Positions 26,195 through 34,634 of a DNA stretch of 64,000 nt are shown here, piece after piece. A program made the position numbers and the translations under genes. The number at the start of each line of letters is the position of its first letter. The first letter of the stretch is position 1. Source of the DNA: an uncultured bacterium (GTDB taxonomy: Bacteria > Verrucomicrobiota > Lentisphaeria > Victivallales > UBA1829). The DNA lies in the NCBI GenBank assembly GCA_900549415.1, contig URNX01000003.1, positions 51,551-115,550 on the forward strand, written 5' to 3'. The notes below the pieces were generated by a model that worked only from the letters and a program-made list of their open reading frames with translations, made no database searches and was not told where the DNA came from.

Positions 26195-27520
26195 ATGAAA
26201 AAACTGTTTGGCTTGAAAGGTCTGCGCATCGCCGCTGCGGCTGTTGTTCTGATTCTGACGGGAATTGCGTTTTACGGAGGCAGCAGAGCGGTTGCGGGTA
26301 TTCTTCACCTCCAGTTCGGTCCCGCGCTGATGCGCTGTTTCGCGGCGTTCTCCGCAGGAACGCTCGCAACCGTGCTTGCAATTCTCGTACTGACTCTCCT
26401 GTTCGGGCGGATTTACTGTTCCATGTTCTGTCCGTTCGGAATTCTCCAGGATCTGATTCTCGTATTCTCCCGCAGGAAGAACTGCAAGGTGCCGGATCTG
26501 CCCGGAGTGCGCTATGCAGTCGCCGGAATCGTTTTCGGACTTCTCATCTGCGGCTGGAGCGCGGGATTCCTCCTGCTTGATCCCTACACAAACGCCGGAC
26601 GCATCGCAGGAGCTTTCACAGCCGGCGGATTCGTTCCGCTGATCCTCATCCTCGCGCTTGTCCTCTGGAAACGGCGCATCTACTGCACCGCAATCTGCCC
26701 TGTCGGAACTCTGCTGGGGCTGACGGCGAAATTCAGCGTCTTCCGTCCGCTCATTCAGAAAGGCTGTGTAAAATGCGGAAAGTGCGCGCGCCTCTGTCCC
26801 GCCGGATGCATCGACGTGAAAAGCGGAACCATCGACAGCGAACGCTGTCTTCGCTGTATGAACTGCATCGCCGGATGCCCGCTCGGCAAAATCAGATTTG
26901 AAAGGAAAAAGTCTGAAGAAATACCGGTTGACGAATCACGCCGCGCGTTTCTCGTGAACGGCGGAGTTCTGCTTGCAGGACTTGCGGCGGGAGCTCTGCT
27001 TGCCAGAACAGGACTCGGCAAGCTTGAAGAGTTCGCGCGGAAATTCCGGATACTTCCGCCCGGCGCGGGAAGCGCGAAACGGTTTGCGGCAAAATGCACG
27101 GGCTGTCAGCTCTGCACGAAAAACTGTCCGGAGAAAATCATCGTTCCCGCGAAAGGAACGGCGGAGCCAGTCTCGCTCGACCTCTCGCGCGGCTCATGCA
27201 GGTTCGACTGCAACAAATGCTCACGCGTCTGCCCGACCGGAGCAATCCGCCCGCTGACTCTTGCGGCGAAACAGAAAACGAAGATTGCGGAGGCGCATTT
27301 CAATCCTCAGAACTGCATTGTGTTCCAGGATGACGAGGAATGCGGCAAATGCGCGGCGGTCTGTCCGACGCACGCAATCACTCTGCGGAAAAACGGAACT
27401 CCGCGCGGCGTAAATCTCAAACTCTGCATCGGCTGCGGAGCCTGTCAGGAGATCTGCCCCGCGCCGGAAAAGGCGATGACCGTACACGAAATCGAAAAAC
27501 AAATTCTGCTGGAGAACTGA
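26195..27520 (+). CDS. NapH/NapG-like fused membrane polyferredoxin with internal twin-arginine motif
   Basis: A 441-residue protein. The N-terminal half is NapH-like: hydrophobic helices around 12-30, 48-70, 105-128 and 143-160, with the paired motifs CSMFCPFG (75-82) and CTAICPVG (164-171), then two ferredoxin [4Fe-4S] sites at C191-C201 and C218-C228. Next comes SRRAFL (248-253), followed by a hydrophobic run to about 270: an internal Tat signal. The C-terminal part has further ferredoxin sites at C301-C311, C335-C346, C383-C390 and C411-C421, resembling NapG, a Tat-exported ferredoxin. It would pass electrons across the membrane between quinol and a periplasmic partner. It heads an operon containing tatA and tatC. 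Confidence 0.85.
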   Translation: MKKLFGLKGLRIAAAAVVLILTGIAFYGGSRAVAGILHLQFGPALMRCFAAFSAGTLATVLAILVLTLLFGRIYCSMFCPFGILQDLILVFSRRKNCKVPDLPGVRYAVAGIVFGLLICGWSAGFLLLDPYTNAGRIAGAFTAGGFVPLILILALVLWKRRIYCTAICPVGTLLGLTAKFSVFRPLIQKGCVKCGKCARLCPAGCIDVKSGTIDSERCLRCMNCIAGCPLGKIRFERKKSEEIPVDESRRAFLVNGGVLLAGLAAGALLARTGLGKLEEFARKFRILPPGAGSAKRFAAKCTGCQLCTKNCPEKIIVPAKGTAEPVSLDLSRGSCRFDCNKCSRVCPTGAIRPLTLAAKQKTKIAEAHFNPQNCIVFQDDEECGKCAAVCPTHAITLRKNGTPRGVNLKLCIGCGACQEICPAPEKAMTVHEIEKQILLEN

Positions 27521-27522
27521 AC

Positions 27523-28728
27523 ATGGAAAACAAACTGCTTTATCTGGAAGGCGCGTCCGGAATTTCCGGCGACATGACCGTTGCCGCCCTGCTCGACCTC
27601 GGCGCAAGCCGCGAAAAACTCGACGCCGTTCTCAGGAGCATGAATCTGGAAGGCTTCGAATATCGCGTTTCCCGCAAAAGTTCCTATGGAATCGCAGGAA
27701 CCGATTTCGACGTGATTCTGCATGATCATCACCATCATGAACATGAGCACGGGCACGGGCATCATCACGAACACCGGAACCTGGACGACGTCTGTGCCGT
27801 CATCGACCGCGGAACCATGACAGACGGCGCACGGGAACTCGCAAAAAAAATTTTCCGCATCGTCGCGGAAGCGGAATCCAAAGCCCACGGCGTTCCCGTT
27901 TCCGAAGTCCACTTCCACGAAGTCGGCGCCATTGATTCCATCGTCGACATCGTTTCCGCCGCTGTGCTGATCGACGACCTCGGAATCCGCGAATGCGTGG
28001 TGACCGGACTTGCCGAAGGCAGCGGATATGTGCACTGTCAGCACGGCGATCTTCCCGTTCCGGTTCCCGCCGTGCTGAACATCGCGCAGGCGCACGGCAT
28101 CGCGCTGCGCACAGCAACCGCAAACGGCGAAATGGTCACTCCGACCGGAATCGCTATCGCCGCCGCGCTCCGAACCCGCGACCGCCTCCCGGCGGAATAC
28201 AAAGTCGAAAAGGTCGGAATCGGACTCGGCAAACGCGACTTCGGACGCGCCAACATTCTCCGCGCGATGATTCTTGAAGAAACGCTCGATCCGGAACAGA
28301 TGTATGTGCTCGAAACGAACATCGACGATGCCACTGGCGAAGCGCTCGGACTTGCGCTCGAAAAGCTCATGGCGGCAGGCGCTTCCGACGCTCATTTTCT
28401 TCCATGCTTCATGAAGAAGAACCGTCCGGCGTACCTCCTGCGGGTCATCGCGGCCGCGCCCGAAATTCCCACGCTCGAACGGATCATTTTTGAGTCCACA
28501 ACCACCATCGGAATGCGCAAACTTCCAGTCGACCGCACCTGCATGGATCGCGAAATCCGCACCGTGGAACTCCCGTTCGGCACGGTCTCCGTCAAACGCT
28601 GCACCTGGAACGGCGTTGTCCGCAACTACCCTGAATACGAAAGCGTGCGCGCGCTCGCGGAGCGAACCGGCAAAGAATTCCAGCTGGTTTTCGCCCTTGC
28701 GAAACAGGCGGCGGAGGAACTCGAATGA
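27523..28728 (+). CDS. larC: Nickel-pincer cofactor biosynthesis protein LarC (nickel insertion)
   Basis: A 401-residue protein of the LarC family, the CTP-dependent cyclometallase that inserts nickel into the pyridinium-bisthiocarboxylate precursor. The N-terminus LYLEGASGISGDMTVAALL is diagnostic. A His-rich stretch (about 65-84) is a nickel-binding region, followed by VSEVHFHEVGAIDSIVD and ETNIDDATGE. Unlike the Lactobacillus gene, which needs a programmed frameshift between larC1 and larC2, the frame here is continuous. The ATG at 27523 is 2 bp after the polyferredoxin stop; the longer in-frame start lies within that gene. It overlaps larE by 4 bp. Confidence 0.95.
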   Translation: MENKLLYLEGASGISGDMTVAALLDLGASREKLDAVLRSMNLEGFEYRVSRKSSYGIAGTDFDVILHDHHHHEHEHGHGHHHEHRNLDDVCAVIDRGTMTDGARELAKKIFRIVAEAESKAHGVPVSEVHFHEVGAIDSIVDIVSAAVLIDDLGIRECVVTGLAEGSGYVHCQHGDLPVPVPAVLNIAQAHGIALRTATANGEMVTPTGIAIAAALRTRDRLPAEYKVEKVGIGLGKRDFGRANILRAMILEETLDPEQMYVLETNIDDATGEALGLALEKLMAAGASDAHFLPCFMKKNRPAYLLRVIAAAPEIPTLERIIFESTTTIGMRKLPVDRTCMDREIRTVELPFGTVSVKRCTWNGVVRNYPEYESVRALAERTGKEFQLVFALAKQAAEELE

Positions 28729-29546
28729 CCCGGATCGACGAGCTGAAACGGAATCTGCGCTTCCTCGCGCCGCAGGGCATTGCGCTTGCGTTCTCGGGCG
28801 GAGTCGACAGCACATTCCTGCTTTCCGTCCTCAAGGAACTGCACGATGAAGCGCCGTTTCCACTCCTTGCGCTCACCATGCACACGGTGTTCCAGCCGGA
28901 TGATGAGACCGAAGCGGCGAAACGGCAGACCGCAGAGCTCGGCGTAAAGTCGGAGGTCTTCACCTGCGATCCGCTCGTTCTTCCCGAAATCCGCAACAAT
29001 CCGCCGGATCGCTGTTACTGGTGCAAACGCAAAATCTTCCAGACTTTTCTCGACGTCTGCCGCGCCCGCCGCATCGCACATCTGCTTGACGGAACCAATG
29101 CGGACGATGGTCACGTATATCGTCCCGGACGGCGCGCGCTGAAGGAACTCGGCGTGCTCTCGCCGCTGGCGTCACTCGGATTTACAAAACAGGAGATCCG
29201 CAAACTTTCCGCCGAACGCGGGCTTCCGACCGCTTCCAAGCCTTCCATGCCGTGTCTTGCAACACGCTTTGAATACGGTGCGGAACTCACGCCGGAGCGC
29301 ATCGGGCAAGCCGGCAGAGGGGAAGTGTTTCTCCGCTCGCTCCTGCCCGAAACGGCGGACGTGCGGCTGCGCGTGCAGGGGAAAAACGCGCGGATTGAAG
29401 TTCCGCCAGCATCGTTTGAACTCATTCTGAAGAACCGTGCGGCGATTGCGGAAACTCTGCACGGACTCGGCTTTGAATTCGTCACTCTGGACTTGGAAGG
29501 ATACCGGTCCGGGTGCTATGATAAAAATCTAACAACGGAGGTGTAA
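28725..29546 (+). CDS. larE: LarE, ATP-dependent sulfur transferase of nickel-pincer cofactor synthesis
   Basis: A 273-residue PP-loop enzyme. The ATP site FSGGVDSTFLLS is near residue 24; TMHTVFQPDD, GTNADD and MPCLATRFEYG follow as in LarE. It adenylates the carboxylate of the biosynthetic intermediate and inserts sulfur. Three cysteines stand at C97, C100 (in RCYWCK) and C177 (in MPCLATR). Some LarE proteins sacrifice a single cysteine sulfur, while others use three cysteines to hold a [4Fe-4S] cluster; this one has the three-cysteine set. It is coupled to larC by ATGA and precedes tatA by 1 bp. Confidence 0.94.
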   Translation: MTRIDELKRNLRFLAPQGIALAFSGGVDSTFLLSVLKELHDEAPFPLLALTMHTVFQPDDETEAAKRQTAELGVKSEVFTCDPLVLPEIRNNPPDRCYWCKRKIFQTFLDVCRARRIAHLLDGTNADDGHVYRPGRRALKELGVLSPLASLGFTKQEIRKLSAERGLPTASKPSMPCLATRFEYGAELTPERIGQAGRGEVFLRSLLPETADVRLRVQGKNARIEVPPASFELILKNRAAIAETLHGLGFEFVTLDLEGYRSGCYDKNLTTEV

Positions 29547-29547
29547 T

Positions 29548-29775
29548 ATGTCTCTCGGTTTTACGGAAATCATTCTGATCGTGCTCTTCGTTCTGATCGT
29601 GTTCGGGGCGAAGCGCATTCCGGAACTCGCGCGGGCGCTCGGACGCGCTTCATACGAGTTCAAAAAAGCGAAAAACACGCTTGAAAACGAAAGCCGCGAA
29701 CTTGCCGACGCCGCAGAGAAGGCGGCGGAAAACGAAGACAAAAAAGAAGAAAGCGGGGAAGAGAAAAAATCCTGA
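29548..29775 (+). CDS. tatA: Twin-arginine translocase subunit TatA/E
   Basis: A 75-residue protein with the TatA plan: a short periplasmic N-terminus, one membrane helix (about 5-21), the FG hinge in IVFGAKRIPELARALG, an amphipathic helix, and a charged Glu/Lys tail. It belongs to the TatA/TatE class rather than TatB. GGAGGTG lies 6 nt upstream of the ATG. It directly follows larE and overlaps tatC by 1 bp (TGATG). Confidence 0.95.
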   Translation: MSLGFTEIILIVLFVLIVFGAKRIPELARALGRASYEFKKAKNTLENESRELADAAEKAAENEDKKEESGEEKKS

Positions 29776-30503
29776 TGGAATCCGACGGCGAAAATACTCT
29801 GATTGCACATCTTGAAGCGCTGCGCGGAACCCTGATCCGGATTGCGGTTGCAACGGCACTTCTCTATCCGGTCGGCTACTTCCTCGCGCCGCACGCGATC
29901 GAACTCCTCGTGCGCTGGAGCTGTCCGCCGGAAATCGGCAAGCTGCACTACTTCGCGCCGATGGAGGTGTTTTTCGTGCATCTGAAGCTGGCGCTGATTC
30001 TTGCGCTGGCAATGGCGTATCCGTGGAACATCTTCCAGCTGTGGCGTTTTCTGCTTCCGGCGCTCTACAAGGAGGAACGCCGGGCGCTGGGCTGGTGGCT
30101 GGTCTCGTCCTCGGTGCTCTTCTTCGGAGGAATCGCTTTCTGCGCGGGACTGATTCTCCCGATCCTGATGAAGTTTTCCGCGGAATTCGCATCATCCGAA
30201 CTTCAGCCGATGCTCGGACTCGCCGGATTCCTGAATCTCGCCGGATGGCTCATGCTGGCGTTCGGCGTGATGTTCCAGGCGCCGGTCGCGGTGCTCCTCA
30301 TGGTGCGCTTCGGTTTGCTTTCGACGGAGACGCTCCGCAAAAAGCGTCCCTACGTCATGACCGTGATCCTGATCGTTGCAGCAATCCTGACACCCCCGGA
30401 TGTCGTGAGTCAGGTGATGCTTGCCATACCGACATGGCTGCTGTTTGAACTCGGGCTTCTGCTCGCAAAAAACATGGAGAAAAAGACAAATGAACAGACG
30501 TGA
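29775..30503 (+). CDS. tatC: Sec-independent protein translocase TatC
   Basis: A 242-residue polytopic protein with six hydrophobic helices. TatC features visible are the cytoplasmic N-terminal HLEALRGTLIRIA (HL-E-LR signal-binding patch), FAPMEVFFVHLKLALILALAMAYP split around the PMEVF-type segment, the following FQLWRFLLPALYKEER (WxFxxPaLy) and ILTPPDVVSQ. Together with the single TatA this is a minimal TatAC system. It overlaps the start of the Tat-signal aldo/keto reductase gene by 14 bp, so carrier and substrate are translationally linked. Confidence 0.96.
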   Translation: MESDGENTLIAHLEALRGTLIRIAVATALLYPVGYFLAPHAIELLVRWSCPPEIGKLHYFAPMEVFFVHLKLALILALAMAYPWNIFQLWRFLLPALYKEERRALGWWLVSSSVLFFGGIAFCAGLILPILMKFSAEFASSELQPMLGLAGFLNLAGWLMLAFGVMFQAPVAVLLMVRFGLLSTETLRKKRPYVMTVILIVAAILTPPDVVSQVMLAIPTWLLFELGLLLAKNMEKKTNEQT

Positions 30504-31734
30504 ATTTCTCAAGAGCGCGCTCACTCTCGCCGCGCTCGCTCCCGTGACCCGTCTCGCCGCAAAAGCCGGAGCTGACGGCGACAAGGCATCCGATTTAACT
30601 TCCGGCGCGCAGGTCACGCGCCGCCGCTGGAAAGACTCCGCCCTCACACTCCCGCTTCTCGGGTTCGGATGCATGAGACTGCCCCGCATCACCCCCGACA
30701 ATCCCGCGATTGATTATCCCACCGTCAAGAAGATGATCGACCGCGCCATGCTCGCCGGATGCAACTACTTCGACACCGCCTACATGTACCACGGCGGCGA
30801 AAGCGAAAAATGTCTCGGCGAACTCCTCAAATCCTATTCCCGTGACGCCTACTATCTCGCGGACAAAATGCCCGTCGGGTTCGCAAAAAAGGAATCCGAC
30901 GTCGAACGCATCTTCAAGGAACAGCTCGCCCGCTGCAAGACCGATTACTTCGACTTCTACATGCTCCACGCCCTCGACAAGGCGAACTGGGAACTCGCAA
31001 AAAAATTCCATGCTTGCGAATTTCTCCGGAAGATGAAAAAAGAGGGAAAGATCCGCAAGCTCGGTTTCTCCTTCCACGACACTCCGGAAACACTCCAGAC
31101 CATCGTCGATGCGCAGGAATGGGATTTCGCGCAGATTCAGCTCAACTACCTCGACTGGGAACTCTACCGTTCCCGCGAACAGTACGAAATTCTGACGAAA
31201 GCCGGCATTCCGGTCATCATCATGGAACCGCTGCGCGGCGGCGCGCTCGCCTCGCTCTCCCCCGAAGCGACCGAAATTCTGCACAAGGCCGACCCCGACT
31301 CCAGCAACGCCGCATGGGCGTTCCGCTACGCGGCCAGCCTCCCGAACGTCCTCTGCGTCCTCTCCGGTATGTCGCTGCCCGAGCACATGGAAGACAACAT
31401 CAAAACCTTCTCACCGCTGAAACCGCTGACGGACAACGAGCGCAAAACGCTTGACACCGCGCTCAAGGCTTACCGCAAACGCCTCGCCGTCCCCTGCACT
31501 TCCTGCCGTTACTGCATGCCGTGTCCGGTCGGCGTTGAAATCCCGAAAATCTTCGGAATCTACAACCAGTACAAAATCTCCGGGAACAAATGGCTGTTCA
31601 AAAACAACTACAAAGCCATCCCGGAAGATTCCCGCGCCTCGGAATGCGTCAACTGCAAACGCTGCGTGAAACACTGTCCGCAGAAAATCGACATTCCTGA
31701 AGAGCTGAAAAAAATCGCAAAGGAATTCGCATGA
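30490..31734 (+). CDS. Tat-exported aldo/keto reductase with C-terminal 4Fe-4S ferredoxin domain
   Basis: A 414-residue protein. It begins with a clear Tat signal, MNRREFLKSALTLAALAP, then an aldo/keto reductase barrel (about 55-320). The usual residues can be found: Asp and Tyr in YFDTAYMYHGG, Lys in LADKMP and His in YMLHALDK-like FYMLHALD. Two ferredoxin sites close the protein: CTSCRYCMPCP and CVNCKRCVKHCP. Export to the periplasm through the TatAC encoded just upstream is expected; the partner electron carrier could be the fused polyferredoxin of the same operon. Substrate unknown. The ATG at 30490 is required for the Tat signal. Confidence 0.9.
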   Translation: MNRREFLKSALTLAALAPVTRLAAKAGADGDKASDLTSGAQVTRRRWKDSALTLPLLGFGCMRLPRITPDNPAIDYPTVKKMIDRAMLAGCNYFDTAYMYHGGESEKCLGELLKSYSRDAYYLADKMPVGFAKKESDVERIFKEQLARCKTDYFDFYMLHALDKANWELAKKFHACEFLRKMKKEGKIRKLGFSFHDTPETLQTIVDAQEWDFAQIQLNYLDWELYRSREQYEILTKAGIPVIIMEPLRGGALASLSPEATEILHKADPDSSNAAWAFRYAASLPNVLCVLSGMSLPEHMEDNIKTFSPLKPLTDNERKTLDTALKAYRKRLAVPCTSCRYCMPCPVGVEIPKIFGIYNQYKISGNKWLFKNNYKAIPEDSRASECVNCKRCVKHCPQKIDIPEELKKIAKEFA

Positions 31735-32879
31735 TCTACCGCACACTCGGAAAAACCGGAATCAAGGTCAGCGCAATCGCGCTCGGCTGCGAAGGCTTCT
31801 CCGGAAAATCCCATGAAGAAGCCCGCAGAATGATGGATTTCGCCATTGAAAACGGCATTAACTTCATCGACATCTACGCATCCGATCCGGAAATGCGCTC
31901 GACAATCGGCGCGGCCCTGCGCGGAAGACGCGAAGGCTTTGTCATTCAGGGACACGTCGGCTCCGTCTGGAAAAACGGGCAGTATGAACGCACCCGCAAT
32001 GTCGCCGATTCCAAAGCCGCATTTCAAGACCTGCTGGAACGTCTCGAAACCGATTACATTGACGTCGGCATGATTCATTACAGCGATGAAGAGGCCGACT
32101 TCCACCGGATCTTCGACGGCGAGTTCATCGAATTCGTCAAGGAGCTGAAAGCGTCCGGAAAAATCCATGCGATCGGACTCTCCAGTCACAACCCGGTCAT
32201 TGCGAAAAAGGCGGTTGAGACGGGACTGATCGACGTGCTCATGTTCTCCGTCAATCCCTGCTACGACATGCAGCCGCCGGACGAAGACGTCGAAAAGCTC
32301 TGGGCGGACGAGGTTTACGAAAAAACCTACCGCAACTTCAACCCGGAGCGCGAAGCGCTTTATGAACTCTGCGCACGGTGCGGTGTCGCCATCGACGTCA
32401 TGAAGGCGTATGCGGGCGGCGACCTGCTCAAAGCCGATCTCTCCATGTTCGGCAAGGCGATGACTCCGGTTCAGGCGCTCGACTACGCGCTCACCCGCCC
32501 CGCCGTCGCCGCGGTCATGGCAGGATGCAAAACAATTGATGAAATCAGACAGGCGCTTGCGTGGTGCAACGCCACGCCGGAGGAGAAGGATTATGCAGCC
32601 GTGCTTGCGAATGTGGAAAAATGTTCGTGGTCGGGACACTGCATGTACTGCGGTCATTGCGCCCCCTGCCCGAAAGCGATCAGCGTGGCGGACGTCAACA
32701 AGTTCCTGAACCTCGCCGTCGCTCAGGGGAAAGTTCCGGAGACCGTGCGCGAGCATTACAAGCTTCTTCCGCATCACGCCTCGGAGTGCATCCAGTGCGG
32801 CGCATGCGAAAAACGCTGTCCGTTCGGAGTTCCCGTGCGCGAAAAGATGAAACAGGCGGCGGAACTTTTCGGTATCTGA
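31731..32879 (+). CDS. Ferredoxin-type aldo/keto reductase, cytosolic paralogue
   Basis: A 382-residue protein with the same plan as the preceding gene but no export signal. The barrel starts at MIYRTLGKTGIKVSAIALGC. The Asp/Tyr segment is NFIDIYASDPE and the His is in GMIHYSDEE. Where the preceding enzyme has the catalytic Lys (ADKMP) this one reads QGHVG, so Lys appears replaced by His; its chemistry may differ from a standard reductase. The C-terminus holds two ferredoxin sites, CMYCGHCAPCP and CIQCGACEKRCP. It starts with an ATGA overlap and is followed after 16 bp by the nickel transporter genes. Confidence 0.88.
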   Translation: MIYRTLGKTGIKVSAIALGCEGFSGKSHEEARRMMDFAIENGINFIDIYASDPEMRSTIGAALRGRREGFVIQGHVGSVWKNGQYERTRNVADSKAAFQDLLERLETDYIDVGMIHYSDEEADFHRIFDGEFIEFVKELKASGKIHAIGLSSHNPVIAKKAVETGLIDVLMFSVNPCYDMQPPDEDVEKLWADEVYEKTYRNFNPEREALYELCARCGVAIDVMKAYAGGDLLKADLSMFGKAMTPVQALDYALTRPAVAAVMAGCKTIDEIRQALAWCNATPEEKDYAAVLANVEKCSWSGHCMYCGHCAPCPKAISVADVNKFLNLAVAQGKVPETVREHYKLLPHHASECIQCGACEKRCPFGVPVREKMKQAAELFGI

Positions 32880-32895
32880 AAGGAGAATTCGCGTT

Positions 32896-33882
32896 ATGCA
32901 CATGGCTGATGCGTTACTTTCCCCTGCAGTCGGGGGAACCATGATCGCGATATCTGCGGGAGTTCTCGCATACTCCATCCGGGACATCCGGAAAAACTTC
33001 CAGGAAAAACGCATTCCGCTCATGGGAATCTCCGGAGCGTTTGTTTTCGCGGCGCAAATGATAAACTTCGCGATTCCCGGAACCGGTTCCAGTGGACACA
33101 TCGGAGGAGCCGTTCTTCTGGCGGCCCTGCTTGGACCCTCTCCCGCGTTCCTCGTCATGGCCTGCATTCTGCTGGTTCAGGCGCTGTTCTTCGCCGACGG
33201 CGGGCTGCTGGCATGGGGATGCAATCTTTTCAACATGGGCTTCTTCGGATGCTATCTTGCATATCCCTGCATCTTCCGTCCGCTTGCAGGCGGGACGACG
33301 AGCCGGAAACGGATTGTCGCCGCCTCGCTCACCGCCTGTCTGGTTTCGCTGGAACTGGGCGCTCTTGCGGTGACGCTTGAAACACTCGTCTCCGGAATTA
33401 CCGAGCTTCCGTTCAGCATATTTGCCGGAGCCATGCTTCCGATTCATCTGGCAATCGGAGCCGGAGAAGGGCTGGCAACCGCGGCGGTGCTCCTGTTCGT
33501 GCAGAAGAACCTGCCCGATGCGGAAAAGCTCCGCCTGGAAGAGGAAAAACCGTCCCTCCTGCGACTTTCATGGGTTCTCGGACTCGCCGCGCTTGTTCTA
33601 GGAGGCGGACTCTCTCTCCTGGCGTCCGGCAAACCCGACGGACTGGAATGGTCCATGGAGAAAACCGCCGGTTCTTCCGAACTCGAAGCTTCCGGCGCGG
33701 TTCACTCCTTTTTCTCGCGGTTGACGGAGATGTTTTCCGTTCTTCCGGATTACGCGATTCCCGGCAATGAATCCCCGCTCGGAACCTCGATCGCCGGAAT
33801 TGCCGGAGCGGTCATCTGCGCGCTTCTTCTCGGAATTGCGGGATACTTCATCTGCCGGTCAAGGAAGAAAGCCGCAAAGTGA
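32896..33882 (+). CDS. Nickel/cobalt ECF transporter, fused substrate-binding component (CbiM/NikM plus PDGLE domain)
   Basis: A 328-residue membrane protein. The N-terminus MHMADALLSPAVGG contains the metal-binding His2 of the CbiM/NikM family, and further helices include SSGHIGGAVLLAALLGP. After the CbiM part a loop carries KPDGLEW, the PDGLE signature of NikN/CbiN-like periplasmic domains, and a last helix ends the protein; it is therefore an MN fusion. No cobalamin riboswitch or cob/cbi gene is near, whereas larC and larE are in the same run, so nickel is the likelier metal. AAGGAG precedes the ATG. Confidence 0.91.
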   Translation: MHMADALLSPAVGGTMIAISAGVLAYSIRDIRKNFQEKRIPLMGISGAFVFAAQMINFAIPGTGSSGHIGGAVLLAALLGPSPAFLVMACILLVQALFFADGGLLAWGCNLFNMGFFGCYLAYPCIFRPLAGGTTSRKRIVAASLTACLVSLELGALAVTLETLVSGITELPFSIFAGAMLPIHLAIGAGEGLATAAVLLFVQKNLPDAEKLRLEEEKPSLLRLSWVLGLAALVLGGGLSLLASGKPDGLEWSMEKTAGSSELEASGAVHSFFSRLTEMFSVLPDYAIPGNESPLGTSIAGIAGAVICALLLGIAGYFICRSRKKAAK

Positions 33883-34634
33883 GTATTTCTCCCGACCGTT
33901 TTTTTTCTTTGATTCCTGCACCGGCAGAGAATTTTCTCTGCCGGTGCGCACCGTTGCCCAAAGTATGTTTCACCGTACTGTTCCTTGTGCTGACGGTTTC
34001 CTTTTCCAAATATGCTCTTGCCGGAACCGTGCTGTTCGCCGCGATGCCTTTTCTGCTTGCCGCGGCGGCAAAACTCCCGGTGACCGTTCTGCTGTTCAGA
34101 ATAATTCCGGCGCTGCCGTTCATTCTCTGCACAGGGATCGCCAATCTTTTCTTCGATCATACGCCGGTGCACGTCTTTTCATTTGAGCTTTCCGGCGGAA
34201 CGGTTGCCCTGCTTGTCCTGATCGCAAAAACTCTGGCGTCCGTCGGCATGGTGCTGCTTCTCTCTTCCACAACCGCCTTCCGGGATCTCGCCGGTGCTCT
34301 GCGGTGCCTTCATGTTCCCTGTCTGCTGATTCTCGTTCTTCAGCAGCTGTTCCGCTATCTTGCCCTGCTCGCCCGGGAAGCGGGAAACATGCGGAACGCC
34401 TATTTCATGCGCAATCCGGAATGCAGGATCATCCCGCTCCGGGAATGGGGAAATCTCGCCGGACGGCTCTTCATCAAAAGCACTGTTCATGCCGATGCCG
34501 TTTACGCCGCAATGCAGTGCCGTCTTTTTCATGCGGGCAAACCGCTTCCCGCCCGCGGGAAAGGTTCGCCGCTGGAGTGGGGAACCGTCATCCTGCTCAG
34601 TGTTCTGTTATGTTTTTTGAGGAGAATATTATGA
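33879..34634 (+). CDS. ECF transporter transmembrane component (CbiQ/NikQ)
   Basis: A 251-residue polytopic protein of the EcfT family. After a short cytosolic start come four to five hydrophobic helices, then a cytosolic coupling region with the ATPase-contacting arginine motifs (AREAGNMRNAYFMRNPE and the late AAMQCRLFHAG). The start is a GTG at 33879 overlapping the stop of the MN gene (GTGA). It ends in an ATGA overlap with the ATPase gene. It transmits ATP hydrolysis to the metal-binding MN subunit. Confidence 0.88.
   Translation: MSISPDRFFSLIPAPAENFLCRCAPLPKVCFTVLFLVLTVSFSKYALAGTVLFAAMPFLLAAAAKLPVTVLLFRIIPALPFILCTGIANLFFDHTPVHVFSFELSGGTVALLVLIAKTLASVGMVLLLSSTTAFRDLAGALRCLHVPCLLILVLQQLFRYLALLAREAGNMRNAYFMRNPECRIIPLREWGNLAGRLFIKSTVHADAVYAAMQCRLFHAGKPLPARGKGSPLEWGTVILLSVLLCFLRRIL

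Noticed and set aside
27340..27522. 61-codon N-terminal extension of LarC
   Set aside because: It overlaps the polyferredoxin coding sequence, lacks family similarity, and the ATG at 27523 starts exactly at the conserved LarC N-terminus.
32880..32895. Cobalamin or NiCo riboswitch before the ECF transporter
   Set aside because: Only 16 bp separate it from the preceding gene; there is no room for an aptamer, and it is inside an operon.
33879..33887. Later ATG starts for the ECF T component
   Set aside because: The GTG at 33879 gives the GTGA overlap usual in this operon, and later ATG codons would cut into the first membrane helices.
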